From G963701675 sp963701675 (GTDB taxonomy: Bacteria > Planctomycetota > Planctomycetia > Gemmatales > Gemmataceae), in NCBI GenBank assembly GCA_963701675.1, contig OY969623.1, positions 7,874,001-7,938,000 on the forward strand: 64,000 nucleotides of DNA. The letters are read 5' to 3'. The notes beneath the pieces were generated by a model. It searched no databases. It was not told the DNA's origin and saw only the letters and a list, made by a program, of their open reading frames with translations. Below, piece after piece: positions 28,432-38,366 of the stretch. The first letter of the stretch is position 1. Each line of letters starts with the position of its first letter. Position numbers and translations under genes: made by a program.

Positions 28432-28566
28432 GTAGCCAAATCCCGCGCCGCACGGTGCGGGAACGGGGGAACCAACTGACCGGCACGTGCTGGTCTTCGG
28501 GGCAAAGGTCGAAACGACCGGGGCACTTTCAAGTCCTCGCCCGACAGCTAACCTCGTCGGCATTTA
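28432..28566 (+). promoter_or_regulatory. Cyclic-di-AMP riboswitch (ydaO/yuaA type)
   Basis: The untranslated leader of the transporter gene carries the conserved blocks of the ydaO-yuaA aptamer in order: a 5' GCC with AATCC-like context, GGGAACGGGGGAACCA at about 28459-28474, a GGGGCAAAGGT block near 28499, and the highly conserved 3' block CCGACAGCTAACCTCGTCGG at about 28541-28560. This last element (GACAGCTAACCTCG) is diagnostic. The known class binds c-di-AMP and usually turns off K+ and osmolyte transporter genes. The downstream protein resembles KimA, whose Bacillus gene has the same riboswitch. About 70 bp separate it from the ATG at 28638, leaving room for an expression platform; I cannot define the exact terminator or sequestrator. 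Confidence 0.87.
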
Positions 28567-28637
28567 TTGAGAGGGCACACCCGTCCGCATGACCCGACGC
28601 GGCCCTTTCGGTTGGACGCCTTGTCCAAGGACCATCC

Positions 28638-31286
28638 ATGACGACCCCAACCGGTTCGAGTCCATCCCCCGGCGATAACCTGCGACGTGCTGCCAAGGTA
28701 ATCATCGTCGGCAGCGTGATGTTCTCGTTTATTTCTTATTGGCGCACCGCGGCGGTGGTTCTTTGTGACTTGGGCAGCACCGCATACTACATCGGCGGCA
28801 TCGTCGAGCAAGCCATTGGTCCGGCGGCGCCGTGGTTCATTATCGGCGTCATGGTGTTCAGTTATGCCGTGCGCTGGGTTTACATAGAAAGTTGTACGCT
28901 TTTCATCCGTGGAGGCGTCTACCGCGTGGTTCAAGCCGCGCTTGGCGGTTTCTTCGCCAAAGTTGCCGTTTCCGCGTTACTCTTCGACTATTTGCTGACC
29001 GGGCCGATCAGCGGCGTCTCGGCAGGAAAGTACTTGACCGGTCTGGCTATCGACACGTTGAAGATTCTTCTTCCTGATTTGCACTCCAGCGTGGGATTCG
29101 CGGATGACGAGACGCGAACCAACGTTATGAATTGGGGCGGAGTTATCATCGCCATTGGAATCACACTCTACTTCTATCGACAGAACCTGATCGGCATCCA
29201 CGAATCAAGTGACAAGGCCCTGAAGATCATGATCGCTACCACGGTCGTCGCCGCGATTTTGCTCGTTTGGTGCGCCGTCACGCTTGCAGTCCGTTGGGAT
29301 TCGGTCGAATTGCCGCCAACCGCTCCCGACCTCTCCAAGAAAGTGATCGTGGATGAGACAGGTTTGGCGACCCCAAAGATTAACTCGATTACCGGCCACC
29401 AGGAAGATCCGATGGGTGTCCTCGGAGAAACCCGCTTTGCCGATAAGTTGCGCGACCCGGCGGCCGTCGATTGGTGGAGCTTGATCGGCTTCATCGGGAT
29501 CATGATCGCCTTTGGACATTCGATCCTGGCGATGAGCGGCGAGGAAACGCTCGCACAAGTCTACCGCGAAGTAGAATCGCCGAAACTTCCGAACTTCAAA
29601 AAAGCCGCGTTTATCGTTTTCATTTACAGCATGCTTTTTACAGGTGGGGTTTCCTTATTCGCGGTGCTGCTTGTGCCGAACGACGTCCGCATGAAGCTCT
29701 ACTCCGACAACTTGCTTAGCGGTTTGGCGATGAGCGTTCTCGGGGCGGAAGAGGTAAAGCTCGTCCTAAACGCATTCGTGGTTATTGTCGGGTTCCTTAT
29801 TCTCTCGGGCGCCGTCAATACGGCCATCGTTGGTTCGAACGGCGTGCTCAATCGCGTCGCCGAGGACGGCGTCATGCCCCAATGGTTTCTCAAACCCCAC
29901 AAGCGCTACGGCACAACCAATCGCATCCTACTCCTCCTAGTCGGACTTCAGATTTTGATCATCATTCGAAGTATGGGCAACACCTATCTGCTAGGTGAAG
30001 CATATGCGTTCGGTGTGGTCTGGAGTTTCGTGTTTCAGGGATTGTCGATGGTAGTGTTGCGATTCAAGGATCGCCGGCCGCGTGAGTTCAAGGTGCCTCT
30101 CAACATACGCGTGCGTGGCGTGGATGTGCCGATTGGATTGAGCATCATCATGTTGATCTTACTTGTCACAGCGGTGTCCAACTTCTTCACCAAAGAGGTC
30201 GCAACGGTCAGCGGCCTGAGCTTTGGCGGCGCGTTCTTCGTCATGTTCATGATCACCGACCTTATCCACAAACGGCGACTCCGAGGTGCCAAACATGAGC
30301 ACCTCGAACAGTTCAACAAAGAAACCATGGACGAGATCACGCCGCAAGGGCTCGAATTGACCAAACCCTTCCGGAAGCTTGTCGCCATACGGTCACCACA
30401 AAATCTTTTCATGTTGGAAAAGTCGCTCGCAGAAACCGACCCGGATACGACGGCCGTTATGGTCATGACCGCGAAGGTCGAACCGGTGGGTGAGCCTTCT
30501 CCTGGACCTGTGGACTTGGACACCTACGATCAGCAGCTAATGACGGCCGTGGTCCAACGCGCCGAGCGGGCCGGTAAACAAGTTAAGCCATTGATTGTCC
30601 CAACCAACAATCCGCTTTATGCCGTGATCCGGACGGCGAAAGACTTGCAGGTTCAGGAACTCGTCATGGGAGCATCGAACAAGTACACGGCCGAAGAGCA
30701 GTTGGATCAAATTGCCCTCTATTGGATTAATTTGCACGGCGGTGAGCCGGCGCCACTCACGGTCCGGATTCTAGGCCGTAATCGTGACGTCTACCTCGAC
30801 CTCGGCGGCGGCAATCGCATCCCGAAGATCAGTGAGCGCCGCGCCCGATCGGTGGCGGAACTGCGCGCGGCCGGTGTCGGCGTCCGTCATGTCCTGATGC
30901 TTCATGACGGTACCCCAGCAGGTAGCGACCTGTTCCAGACAATCTTGACCATGCTCGATCCCGATGTGAGTTTAGGCGTCGTTGGCCTAACTACGTCGTC
31001 GGAAACAACCCCCAACGGCGCCGATGCGACCCAGCTCGATAAGGACCGCGCCGAAAAACTTGATCGCGAAGTCGAAGTCCACGCAATGAAGGATGTGACC
31101 GCTGCCGGAATCATTCAACTGGCCCAGGAGCACCCGTACGAGTTGATTGTGGCCCCGTTGCCGTCGGATCATGCGGACGCGACGGAAGGGCACGACGAGA
31201 CCATTAGGCAGGTGATGAAGAACGCTACGTGCCGGGTGTTTCTGGTTGCTCCTCCTAACATTCCTCAGGAAGTCGAGCAGTCGTGA
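28638..31286 (+). CDS. APC-superfamily transporter, KimA-like (probable K+ uptake), with C-terminal Usp-like domains
   Basis: The 882-residue protein has an N-terminal membrane domain of about twelve helices (about residues 15-560): VIIVGSVMFSFISYWRTAA, WFIIGVMVFSYAV, SLIGFIGIMIAFGHSILAMSG, AFVVIVGFLILSGAVN, and others. A long cytoplasmic tail carries two domains resembling universal-stress-protein folds (about 580-720 and 750-880; for example PLIVPTNNPLYAVIRTAKD and YELIVAPLPSDHA). This fits the APC/KimA group of potassium transporters. The c-di-AMP riboswitch directly upstream strengthens a K+ role, since c-di-AMP controls K+ import in other bacteria. The start at 28638 has AAGGA upstream. 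Ion specificity is inferred; an amino acid substrate cannot be excluded. Confidence 0.85.
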   Translation: MTTPTGSSPSPGDNLRRAAKVIIVGSVMFSFISYWRTAAVVLCDLGSTAYYIGGIVEQAIGPAAPWFIIGVMVFSYAVRWVYIESCTLFIRGGVYRVVQAALGGFFAKVAVSALLFDYLLTGPISGVSAGKYLTGLAIDTLKILLPDLHSSVGFADDETRTNVMNWGGVIIAIGITLYFYRQNLIGIHESSDKALKIMIATTVVAAILLVWCAVTLAVRWDSVELPPTAPDLSKKVIVDETGLATPKINSITGHQEDPMGVLGETRFADKLRDPAAVDWWSLIGFIGIMIAFGHSILAMSGEETLAQVYREVESPKLPNFKKAAFIVFIYSMLFTGGVSLFAVLLVPNDVRMKLYSDNLLSGLAMSVLGAEEVKLVLNAFVVIVGFLILSGAVNTAIVGSNGVLNRVAEDGVMPQWFLKPHKRYGTTNRILLLLVGLQILIIIRSMGNTYLLGEAYAFGVVWSFVFQGLSMVVLRFKDRRPREFKVPLNIRVRGVDVPIGLSIIMLILLVTAVSNFFTKEVATVSGLSFGGAFFVMFMITDLIHKRRLRGAKHEHLEQFNKETMDEITPQGLELTKPFRKLVAIRSPQNLFMLEKSLAETDPDTTAVMVMTAKVEPVGEPSPGPVDLDTYDQQLMTAVVQRAERAGKQVKPLIVPTNNPLYAVIRTAKDLQVQELVMGASNKYTAEEQLDQIALYWINLHGGEPAPLTVRILGRNRDVYLDLGGGNRIPKISERRARSVAELRAAGVGVRHVLMLHDGTPAGSDLFQTILTMLDPDVSLGVVGLTTSSETTPNGADATQLDKDRAEKLDREVEVHAMKDVTAAGIIQLAQEHPYELIVAPLPSDHADATEGHDETIRQVMKNATCRVFLVAPPNIPQEVEQS

Positions 31287-31457
31287 TGCGGTGCAAGATC
31301 GACTCCCGTGTCATTGAAATAATACCGACCTTCGCATCGTCGATATCATCAAGACCCGTGCAAGATTTGGTACAATACTTCCTCAGTGGGCAGGGCAGGG
31401 TTGTCGGGTTTGCCGTCCCTCCGTGAAGCCCGTTTCTATCCATCACAAGGAGAAGCG

Positions 31458-33299
31458 ATGTCCGTCGCGCGTCGACCGTTTGTCATGCGAAGTATCTCCG
31501 TATTTGGCGTCTTGTCGCTCAGTCTCGTTCCGCTCACGGCATCGGAGCCCAAGGTCGTTGAGGAACGGATGCGGAAGGACGTCACTTACCTTGCTTCGCC
31601 GGAGTGTGAGGGACGCGGCGTCGGCACCAAGGGCATCCAGTTGGCAGCCGATTACATCGCCAGTGAGTTTAAGAAGGCCGGGCTGAAGCCGGCGCTTCCT
31701 GACGGTGGCTACTTTCAGTCCTTTGAAATCCCGGGCTCGCAACTCGGCAGCCCCAACACACTGGTGCTGGAAAGCCCGAAGGGCGAGAAGATCGAGTTGA
31801 AGGTCGACGAGACGTACATTCCGCTGGGCTCATCCCCATCGGCCAAGGTTGAGGCGCCGATGGTGTTCGCAGGTTATGGCGTCATCGCCGAGCAAGCCAA
31901 CTACGACGATTACAAGGACGTCGACGTGGCAGGGAAAATTGTCGTTGTCTTGCGAAAGACGCCTCAGCCGGAGAACACTAAAACACCATTTGATGGGCCG
32001 CGGAACAACGCCCACGCTAGCTTGTCGAGCAAGATCGCGAAGGCAAACCTGAAGAAAGCCGTGGCGTTGATCATCGTCAACGATAGCGAGACGGGCAACG
32101 CGGGCGATACGCTCATGCCGTTTGATTACCTTTCGTGGTCGTCACGAGAAAAACTGGCGGCCGTACAGATGAAGCGCGACGTGGCGGACAAACTATTGAA
32201 GTCAGCGCTCGGAAAACCCCTGACCGAGATCGAAGCCAAAATCGACGGAGACTTGAAACCACAAAGCGCCGTTCTCGAAGGGTGGAAGGCCCGGCTCGAG
32301 GTATTGATCGATCGTTTGGTGGCCAAGAACGTTGTCGGCGTTCTGGATGGCGAAGGCCCGAAGGCCTCGGAGACCATCGTTGTCGGCGCCCACTACGATC
32401 ATTTGGGCTACGGCGGTTTCGGCAGCCTCGCACGCGGTCTGCGTGGACCAGCGATCCATCACGGCGCCGACGACAATGCGTCCGGAACGACGGCGATGAT
32501 CGAACTTGCCCGTCGATTTGCGGAATTACCCAAGCGCGAACGACGGATGGTCTTTATGGCATTTAGTGGCGAGGAGAGAGGCCTTTTGGGTTCCGATTAT
32601 TATTGCGGAAACCCGATCTTTCCCCTGGAGGAAACGGCCGCCATGGTCAACCTCGACATGGTCGGCCGACTTTCGCCGGACAAGGAAACGAAGAAAGACC
32701 GACTCATTGTCTACGGCACCGGCACCGCGACGGACTTCGATTCGCTTCTTGAGGGCCTGAACAAGAAGTACGACTTCAAACTTCAAAAAGTCGCCACCGG
32801 CATGGGCCCGAGCGATCATCAGTCGTTCTATATCAGGAACATTCCCGTGTTCTTCCTGTTCACCGATGTACACGAAGATTATCACCGGCCGACCGATACG
32901 GCGGAGAAGATTAATGTTCCCGGCATGCGCAAGGTTATGGAGCTCACGGAAGAGATCACCACGAACCTGTTGACACGTGCGGAGCGGCCAGAGTTTGTCA
33001 AAGTGGTGGCGGCGGTGCCGAGACGCGCTCAGCGCGACGACAACACGCCGAAGCTCGGACTGCGCCCCTCGTACGGCGATGACAAGCAAGGCGTTCTCGT
33101 TTCCGGTGTTAACACCGGCGGCGCTGCTGAAAAGGCGGGACTCAAGGCCGGTGACCGTGTCATCGAGTTGGCGGGCAAGGAAGTCAAGAACCTGGAAGGT
33201 TACATGTCCATCCTCGCCGCACGGAAAAAGGGCGACAACGTCGAAGTCATCGTCCTCCGTGACGGGAACAAGGTGACGGTTAAGGTCACGTTGGAATAA
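31458..33299 (+). CDS. Exported M28-family metallopeptidase with PDZ domain
   Basis: The ATG at 31458 has AAGGAGAAG immediately upstream and begins a signal-peptide-like segment (ISVFGVLSLSLVPLTAS); the protein has 613 residues. A protease-associated (PA) insert is seen at about 125-200 (PMVFAGYGVIAEQANYDDY). The M28 catalytic core follows: GAHYDHLG, HHGADDNASG, FSGEERGLLGS, NLDMVGR and GPSDHQSFY supply the expected His/Asp/Glu zinc ligands. About residues 530-613 form a PDZ domain (LGLRPSYGDDKQGVLVSGV, GLKAGDRVIELAGKEV). Such enzymes are secreted or periplasmic aminopeptidases. The upstream neighbour is the transporter (171 bp gap); no operon is evident. Confidence 0.92.
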   Translation: MSVARRPFVMRSISVFGVLSLSLVPLTASEPKVVEERMRKDVTYLASPECEGRGVGTKGIQLAADYIASEFKKAGLKPALPDGGYFQSFEIPGSQLGSPNTLVLESPKGEKIELKVDETYIPLGSSPSAKVEAPMVFAGYGVIAEQANYDDYKDVDVAGKIVVVLRKTPQPENTKTPFDGPRNNAHASLSSKIAKANLKKAVALIIVNDSETGNAGDTLMPFDYLSWSSREKLAAVQMKRDVADKLLKSALGKPLTEIEAKIDGDLKPQSAVLEGWKARLEVLIDRLVAKNVVGVLDGEGPKASETIVVGAHYDHLGYGGFGSLARGLRGPAIHHGADDNASGTTAMIELARRFAELPKRERRMVFMAFSGEERGLLGSDYYCGNPIFPLEETAAMVNLDMVGRLSPDKETKKDRLIVYGTGTATDFDSLLEGLNKKYDFKLQKVATGMGPSDHQSFYIRNIPVFFLFTDVHEDYHRPTDTAEKINVPGMRKVMELTEEITTNLLTRAERPEFVKVVAAVPRRAQRDDNTPKLGLRPSYGDDKQGVLVSGVNTGGAAEKAGLKAGDRVIELAGKEVKNLEGYMSILAARKKGDNVEVIVLRDGNKVTVKVTLE

Positions 33300-33372
33300 C
33301 AGCAAGGTTTGGCCGCGGTTCGGTGTACCGCGCAGTTTCCTGGAACCGCGGCTAAGCGACAACCGGGTTTTC

Positions 33373-33957
33373 ATGTCGTCCTCGGGATCGATCACGTATT
33401 GGGTCGAACGGCTGAAGCTCGGCGATCATCTGGCCGCGCAAAAGCTGTGGGAAGGGTATTTTCAACATCTCGTCCGTCTAGCTCGCGACAAATTACAAGG
33501 GGCGCCTCGCCGCGCCTCGGATGAAGAGGATGTGGCCATTAGCGCATTTCACAGCTTCTGCCACGGGGCGGAACGAGGCCGATTCCCTCGACTCGAAGAC
33601 CGGGAAGACCTGTGGCAACTTCTGGTCGTTATCACCGCTCGCAAGGCACTTGACTTGAAGGAATATGAACGGCGAAAGAAGCGCGGCGGTTCACATCAGC
33701 CGGCGTCTGCCGACCTGCCGAAACTGGAAGACATCATCAGTCGAGAGCCGACACCTGAGTTCGCGCTCCTCGTGGCGGAAGCCTATGAGGCACTTCTCGA
33801 TCGACTGGGCGACCCGACTCTTCGATCCATTGCGGTCTGGAAAATGGAGGGTTATAGCACGGTACAAATCGCCGCGCGGCTAAACTGCGTCCCGCGCACT
33901 GTGGAACGCAAGCTCCGACTGATTCGCAGCTATTGGATTCGGGAGAAGCCGGCATGA
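33373..33957 (+). CDS. ECF-family RNA polymerase sigma factor
   Basis: This 194-residue ECF factor belongs to the planctomycete group typically named 'ECF-type sigma factor'. An N-terminal WVERLKLGDHLAAQKLWEG block and the region-2 helix DEEDVAISAFHSFCHG are followed by a region-4 helix-turn-helix near the C-terminus (about 140-190: GDPTLRSIAVWKMEGYS, then QIAARLNCVPRTVERKL). Its stop overlaps the kinase start in an ATGA junction (33954), the same arrangement as the pair at 577-4448. That makes a second ECF-kinase unit in one window. A kinase-based partner-switch instead of an anti-sigma factor is plausible but inferred. Confidence 0.9.
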   Translation: MSSSGSITYWVERLKLGDHLAAQKLWEGYFQHLVRLARDKLQGAPRRASDEEDVAISAFHSFCHGAERGRFPRLEDREDLWQLLVVITARKALDLKEYERRKKRGGSHQPASADLPKLEDIISREPTPEFALLVAEAYEALLDRLGDPTLRSIAVWKMEGYSTVQIAARLNCVPRTVERKLRLIRSYWIREKPA

Positions 33958-36900
33958 GCGTTGACTCGTTCACCGGTCCCGATTCCCTCCCCGTGGAGTC
34001 GGCCGAGCGCATCGACCGCATTTGTGATCGCTTTGAAGCGGCCTGGCGAAATGGCGAAAAACCGAGTATCGACGATCACATTGCGGATTCCACCGAACCC
34101 GAACGTTCCATCCTTTGGCGCGAGCTCGTCACCATCGAGGTTCAGTACCGCCGAATGGCGAACGACGAACCTACGATCAACGAATATGAAAGTCGGTTCC
34201 CGGAACAACGCCAATTTCTTCAGGTGCTCCTGAGTGCTCATACGCCCGGTGCCCCATCCGCCCGTGGCTCCAAGACGCCGATGGCATTCAGCCGACCCGA
34301 AAACGGCCAACCCGCATCTGCGACCAATCACGAAGAGCCCTCACCTAACTTCGGCGACGGTGTCGCCACGGGTTCGACACTGGGCGACTATGTGCTGCTC
34401 GACAAAATTGGCACCGGCGGCATGGGTTTGGTCTATCGAGCGCGGCAGCAAAAGGCCGACCGTGTCGTGGCCGTCAAAGTCATCAGGCCTCGGGTCGCCG
34501 ATGAGCTTTCCCCTGGCAGGTACAGGGAATGGCTGGAGCGATTCGAGCGTGAGGCGAAACTCACGGCTGCACTGGAACACGACGACATCGTGCCGATCTA
34601 CGATGTCGGCGACGCCAACGGTCAACCCTACTACGCCATGCGCTTTGTCGATGGGCAAAGCCTGGCCGACGTCATACGCCAAGGGCCCATTCCCGACCGC
34701 CGTGCCGCGAAATACTTGGAAAGAGTGGCGCGGGCAGTGCACTTTGCCCATCAACGCGGCGTTTTCCATCGCGACTTGAAGCCGGGAAACATCCTCATTG
34801 ATCGCGCCGATCGGCCGTATGTAAGTGACTTCGGTTTGGCGAAATGGGTGGAAGGTGTCGGCAGCTTGACGGAAACCGGCGCATGTGTCGGATCGCCTCC
34901 ATACATGTCGCCCGAGCAAATACAGGATGCATCACGTGTCACGGCGGCGAGCGATGTGTATAGCCTGGGCGCGACCCTTTACGATGCTTTGACGGGCCGG
35001 CCACCCTTCAAGGCCGCGCGCGTGGCCGAAACCTTGAACCAGGTTATTCACAGCGATCCGGTGCCGCCGCGGCAACTGAACTCGGCCATTGATCTCGATC
35101 TGGAGACCATTACGCTCAAGTGCCTCCGGAAGGATCCGGGCCTTCGCTATCAAACTGCCCAAGAGCTGGCCGACGATCTCGCGCGCTACTTGGATCACCA
35201 ACCGATCCACGCTCGTTCCGTCCACTGGACGGAAAAAACCTGGCGCTGGGCGCGCCGAAACCCGATCACTGCGGTGCTTGCCTCGACCGCGTTTGCGCTT
35301 CTGTTGAGTCTGGTGGCGGTCATGAGTGTCGGTTACTGGACCGTTTTGAAGGCCTGGAAGGAAACGGCCGATGAACGCGATCACGCCCGGAAGGTCACGC
35401 GCGCGGCACTTCTGGATGAGGCACGAGCGTTGCGGTTTTCCACCGAAGGCGGTCGGCGTTGGAAGGCGCTGGACGCGTTGCGCCGCGCCGCTGCAATCCG
35501 GCCCGGTGTGGATTTACGAGATGAGTACATTCGATGTCTCGACACGGCCGACATTCGACTCCTTGGCCATTTTTCGCTGGACAAAGGAAGGGACCGAACG
35601 CTGGAGATGAACCTGAACGGCGTCGGCCGCCTCATGCAGTTTCCGGCCGCTTCTGCTCCACCAATTGATTCCCGGCATGCGGACAGGTTCGAAGAGATTT
35701 CTGTCGAAAACGAATTGCTTTGGACCAGTCCCGATTCCCGATACTATGTGCTCCGCTCCCGGACCAACAAGCACATTGTCATTTGGGATTGGAACTCAGA
35801 CCGCGTTCGGGTTGAGTTGAAAGATGAGCAAGGGGTGCGCACCGATCCCGAATTGTTGACGTTTAGCGCGCAATCAGACCTTGTTGCATTCGCCTATGCA
35901 ATTGCCGACGCGGACGGTGGCAGGATGGTGAAGATCGTTCGTCTGACCGATGAGGCCGCCGTTGTCCTCGGCACGTGGGATGTAGGTGCGCCGGGTGTCG
36001 ATTGCTTGCGATTCAATCCCGCGGGGACTCTATTGGCAGCCGGTTCCAATTTGTCGGGGACTCGGGAACGAGAATACGGCATCCGTCTCTGGGATGTAGC
36101 CCAGACAAAAGAACTGGCGCCGCTGGCGCTGGAGCAGTCTACAGGATGGAATGCCGAGCTTCGCGCGCCGCATCGAATTGCGTTTAGTGCCGACGGTCGT
36201 TTGCTTGCTGCAACCCGCGGAACGGTTCGACTTTGGTCCATCGGCAAAACTCCGGCGAGGGAGGTATGGTCGCAGTCTCTCCAAGCGCATCCGGCGGATG
36301 TGGTCCATGTGCTCCCAACTTCGAGATGGCTGGTTACCATTGACCGCGTCGGGCAACTGAAACTTTGGGATGCGCTCGGCAGCGGAGAATTGGTCACCTG
36401 CATCGGCCGGGATTGGCGGCCGGTAGGTGAGACACCGGAACCATTCTCGATTCCGGCACACGCGCGTCTCCTAAGCCACATGACGGGTGGACCGATCGCT
36501 GGCACCGGCATATGGGAGTGGGCGCCGGCCATCTCCCAGACCTTGTTGCCGCAAGAGTCCGTGTCGGCCAATCCTGTTCGTCCGGATCATTTCGCGCTCG
36601 CCTTTAGCCCCGATGAGCGTTGGCTCGCCTATAGCTGCGGCGCGAACGACGTGGCGGCGCCCTACTGTGTTGATCTGAACAATCTCGCTTCGCCACCGGT
36701 TTCGATGCACGAGCGCGGCAGCCCACCTCGTTTGTTGGCGTTCTCACCGGACAGCAACACCCTCTGGAGCGCGGGTCGATCGCGGCACACAACATGGCTC
36801 GTGCCGTCGGGAGATTCAACGCAGTTTCCGTCGTCGGGCCTGACGATTGCTTCGGCCTATGCCGGCAACGAACGAGTCGTAGCATCCCTGAGACAAATGG

Positions 36901-38366
36901 TGCAGCTAACCACATTCGACCTTGCCAACGGTGCAGAGATTTGGGGAACGCCGCCCTATCCAGCCAGCGCAATGCACACGTCGCGCCCTGTTTATTCATC
37001 AGACAATGCCACGCTAATCACTGGTTCCCGAAGTAATAATGGGACGCCATCCGTTTCAACGGTGGTCTCGAACGCACGCACCGGCGAAGCACTCCACGAA
37101 CGTGAAGGCGGCACGGGGCATTTCTTCTTCCGCGATGGTGAGCCGCTTTCCCTTATGGATACCCGCGCGCTTACGCTTCGAAATCTCCGTACGGACGAGT
37201 TGCTCGATTCGCTGATGCCGGACGATCAGTCACCTGCTACGAACTACGACCGCTTTGCAAAGTTTGCCTTTTCCGACGACGGCCGGGTCTGTGCCGAATT
37301 CGGATTATCCGGAGACATCGTGATTTGGGACATCGGCGGCAAGGAGCGGAAGCCTCGGTGTCTCATTACGCGACATCGACCGGAGTCCTTCGCTGATCAG
37401 GATTTGCGTGCCTTCAATTCGGACGGCTCGAAGATCGCGGCATTCGACAGTAAGGAATTCCTGAAGGTATGGGACACACGCACCGGTCAGGAGATTGGGC
37501 GACTAAAGCTCCTAAATCGACCTGAGTTTTTTGCGTTCGATGCCGATGGCGAGAGACTGCTCGTCGTACATCTCGGCGAGGAAGTCCGAATCTGGTTACC
37601 GGGTGAGAAGGAATACAAGGTGATGACCCGGCTAACGAGCGATTCTGTTCTAGACAAAGACCGTGCGGGGCGCTGGTGGAATGCGGATAACCTCTTGATT
37701 GACAATGCGCTTCAGATCAGCGCGGACCGCAAGCGTCTAGTTTATGTTTCGCGTCCGACCGTAGATGGCTGTCACACCGTCTACGTTTGGCGGATGAGTG
37801 ACGGATCGCTCATGACGCATCGAATCCCGTGGCAGGGCACCGGCTGGCCGCGAGTGGCCGTGAATGCCGATGGCACGCAGCTCGCCGTAGTGGGAAGCTG
37901 GGGCGAAGTCGAATTTCGAAATCTGGATCGCGACTTTTCGTACACACGCTTTCGTTGGTCCGACTGGTCGCTGGAAAACCGTCTTGATGCGCTCAGTAAG
38001 CTCTACTCCAATGTGCGACTGAGTTCCGACGGTGCGTACGCCGCCTGGTGCGAAGTCAAGCCATCGTCTTGCACGATCCGTGTGGTCGATTTGGCGAATG
38101 TGGTCGATTTGTCGAACGCAACGGAGATTTTCACGTCAACAACGGAACGCCCCGTATCTTTTATCGCGCTTTCGACGGGCGCGCGCAAACTGGCTGTCGG
38201 CTTCGGAGCTGAGGTCCAGGTATACGATCCACATGCTCGGCAACGCGTCGCAACCTTCTCGAAAGTAAGCGCGGATGAGACGGTCTTCTCCGGCGATGGC
38301 GGTCTCGCTGCAACGGCGTCGCTTCAAAATGGGACGGTGAACCTTTGGAACGCTGCGCAGTGGTGA
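33954..38366 (+). CDS. Ser/Thr protein kinase with transmembrane helix and WD40-type repeats (C-terminus frameshifted)
   Basis: The 1470-residue protein has a regulatory N-terminus and a kinase domain from about residue 144: GTGGMGLVYRARQ, VAVKVI, HRDLKPGN (H at 272) and DFGLAK (about 293). All catalytic residues are present. A membrane helix at about 437-462 (TAVLASTAFALLLSLVAVM) separates it from a long beta-propeller region with WD40-like repeats (RIAFSADGRLLA, LWDV, LKLWDALGSGE, LKVWDTRTGQE). It overlaps the sigma gene by 4 bp. The current stop at 38364-38366 cuts the last repeat (LWNAAQW); the missing end is in another frame (see next entry). It probably senses a surface or envelope signal and acts with the ECF factor. 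Confidence 0.88.
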   Translation: MSVDSFTGPDSLPVESAERIDRICDRFEAAWRNGEKPSIDDHIADSTEPERSILWRELVTIEVQYRRMANDEPTINEYESRFPEQRQFLQVLLSAHTPGAPSARGSKTPMAFSRPENGQPASATNHEEPSPNFGDGVATGSTLGDYVLLDKIGTGGMGLVYRARQQKADRVVAVKVIRPRVADELSPGRYREWLERFEREAKLTAALEHDDIVPIYDVGDANGQPYYAMRFVDGQSLADVIRQGPIPDRRAAKYLERVARAVHFAHQRGVFHRDLKPGNILIDRADRPYVSDFGLAKWVEGVGSLTETGACVGSPPYMSPEQIQDASRVTAASDVYSLGATLYDALTGRPPFKAARVAETLNQVIHSDPVPPRQLNSAIDLDLETITLKCLRKDPGLRYQTAQELADDLARYLDHQPIHARSVHWTEKTWRWARRNPITAVLASTAFALLLSLVAVMSVGYWTVLKAWKETADERDHARKVTRAALLDEARALRFSTEGGRRWKALDALRRAAAIRPGVDLRDEYIRCLDTADIRLLGHFSLDKGRDRTLEMNLNGVGRLMQFPAASAPPIDSRHADRFEEISVENELLWTSPDSRYYVLRSRTNKHIVIWDWNSDRVRVELKDEQGVRTDPELLTFSAQSDLVAFAYAIADADGGRMVKIVRLTDEAAVVLGTWDVGAPGVDCLRFNPAGTLLAAGSNLSGTREREYGIRLWDVAQTKELAPLALEQSTGWNAELRAPHRIAFSADGRLLAATRGTVRLWSIGKTPAREVWSQSLQAHPADVVHVLPTSRWLVTIDRVGQLKLWDALGSGELVTCIGRDWRPVGETPEPFSIPAHARLLSHMTGGPIAGTGIWEWAPAISQTLLPQESVSANPVRPDHFALAFSPDERWLAYSCGANDVAAPYCVDLNNLASPPVSMHERGSPPRLLAFSPDSNTLWSAGRSRHTTWLVPSGDSTQFPSSGLTIASAYAGNERVVASLRQMVQLTTFDLANGAEIWGTPPYPASAMHTSRPVYSSDNATLITGSRSNNGTPSVSTVVSNARTGEALHEREGGTGHFFFRDGEPLSLMDTRALTLRNLRTDELLDSLMPDDQSPATNYDRFAKFAFSDDGRVCAEFGLSGDIVIWDIGGKERKPRCLITRHRPESFADQDLRAFNSDGSKIAAFDSKEFLKVWDTRTGQEIGRLKLLNRPEFFAFDADGERLLVVHLGEEVRIWLPGEKEYKVMTRLTSDSVLDKDRAGRWWNADNLLIDNALQISADRKRLVYVSRPTVDGCHTVYVWRMSDGSLMTHRIPWQGTGWPRVAVNADGTQLAVVGSWGEVEFRNLDRDFSYTRFRWSDWSLENRLDALSKLYSNVRLSSDGAYAAWCEVKPSSCTIRVVDLANVVDLSNATEIFTSTTERPVSFIALSTGARKLAVGFGAEVQVYDPHARQRVATFSKVSADETVFSGDGGLAATASLQNGTVNLWNAAQW

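Noticed and set aside
32526..33395. 289-codon open frame on the minus strand over the M28 peptidase
   Set aside because: It is antisense to a gene with complete catalytic motifs; the composition reflects the opposite strand's codon use.
35894..36571. 225-codon minus-strand frame inside the WD40 kinase
   Set aside because: Antisense of repeat-containing coding sequence; no family features.
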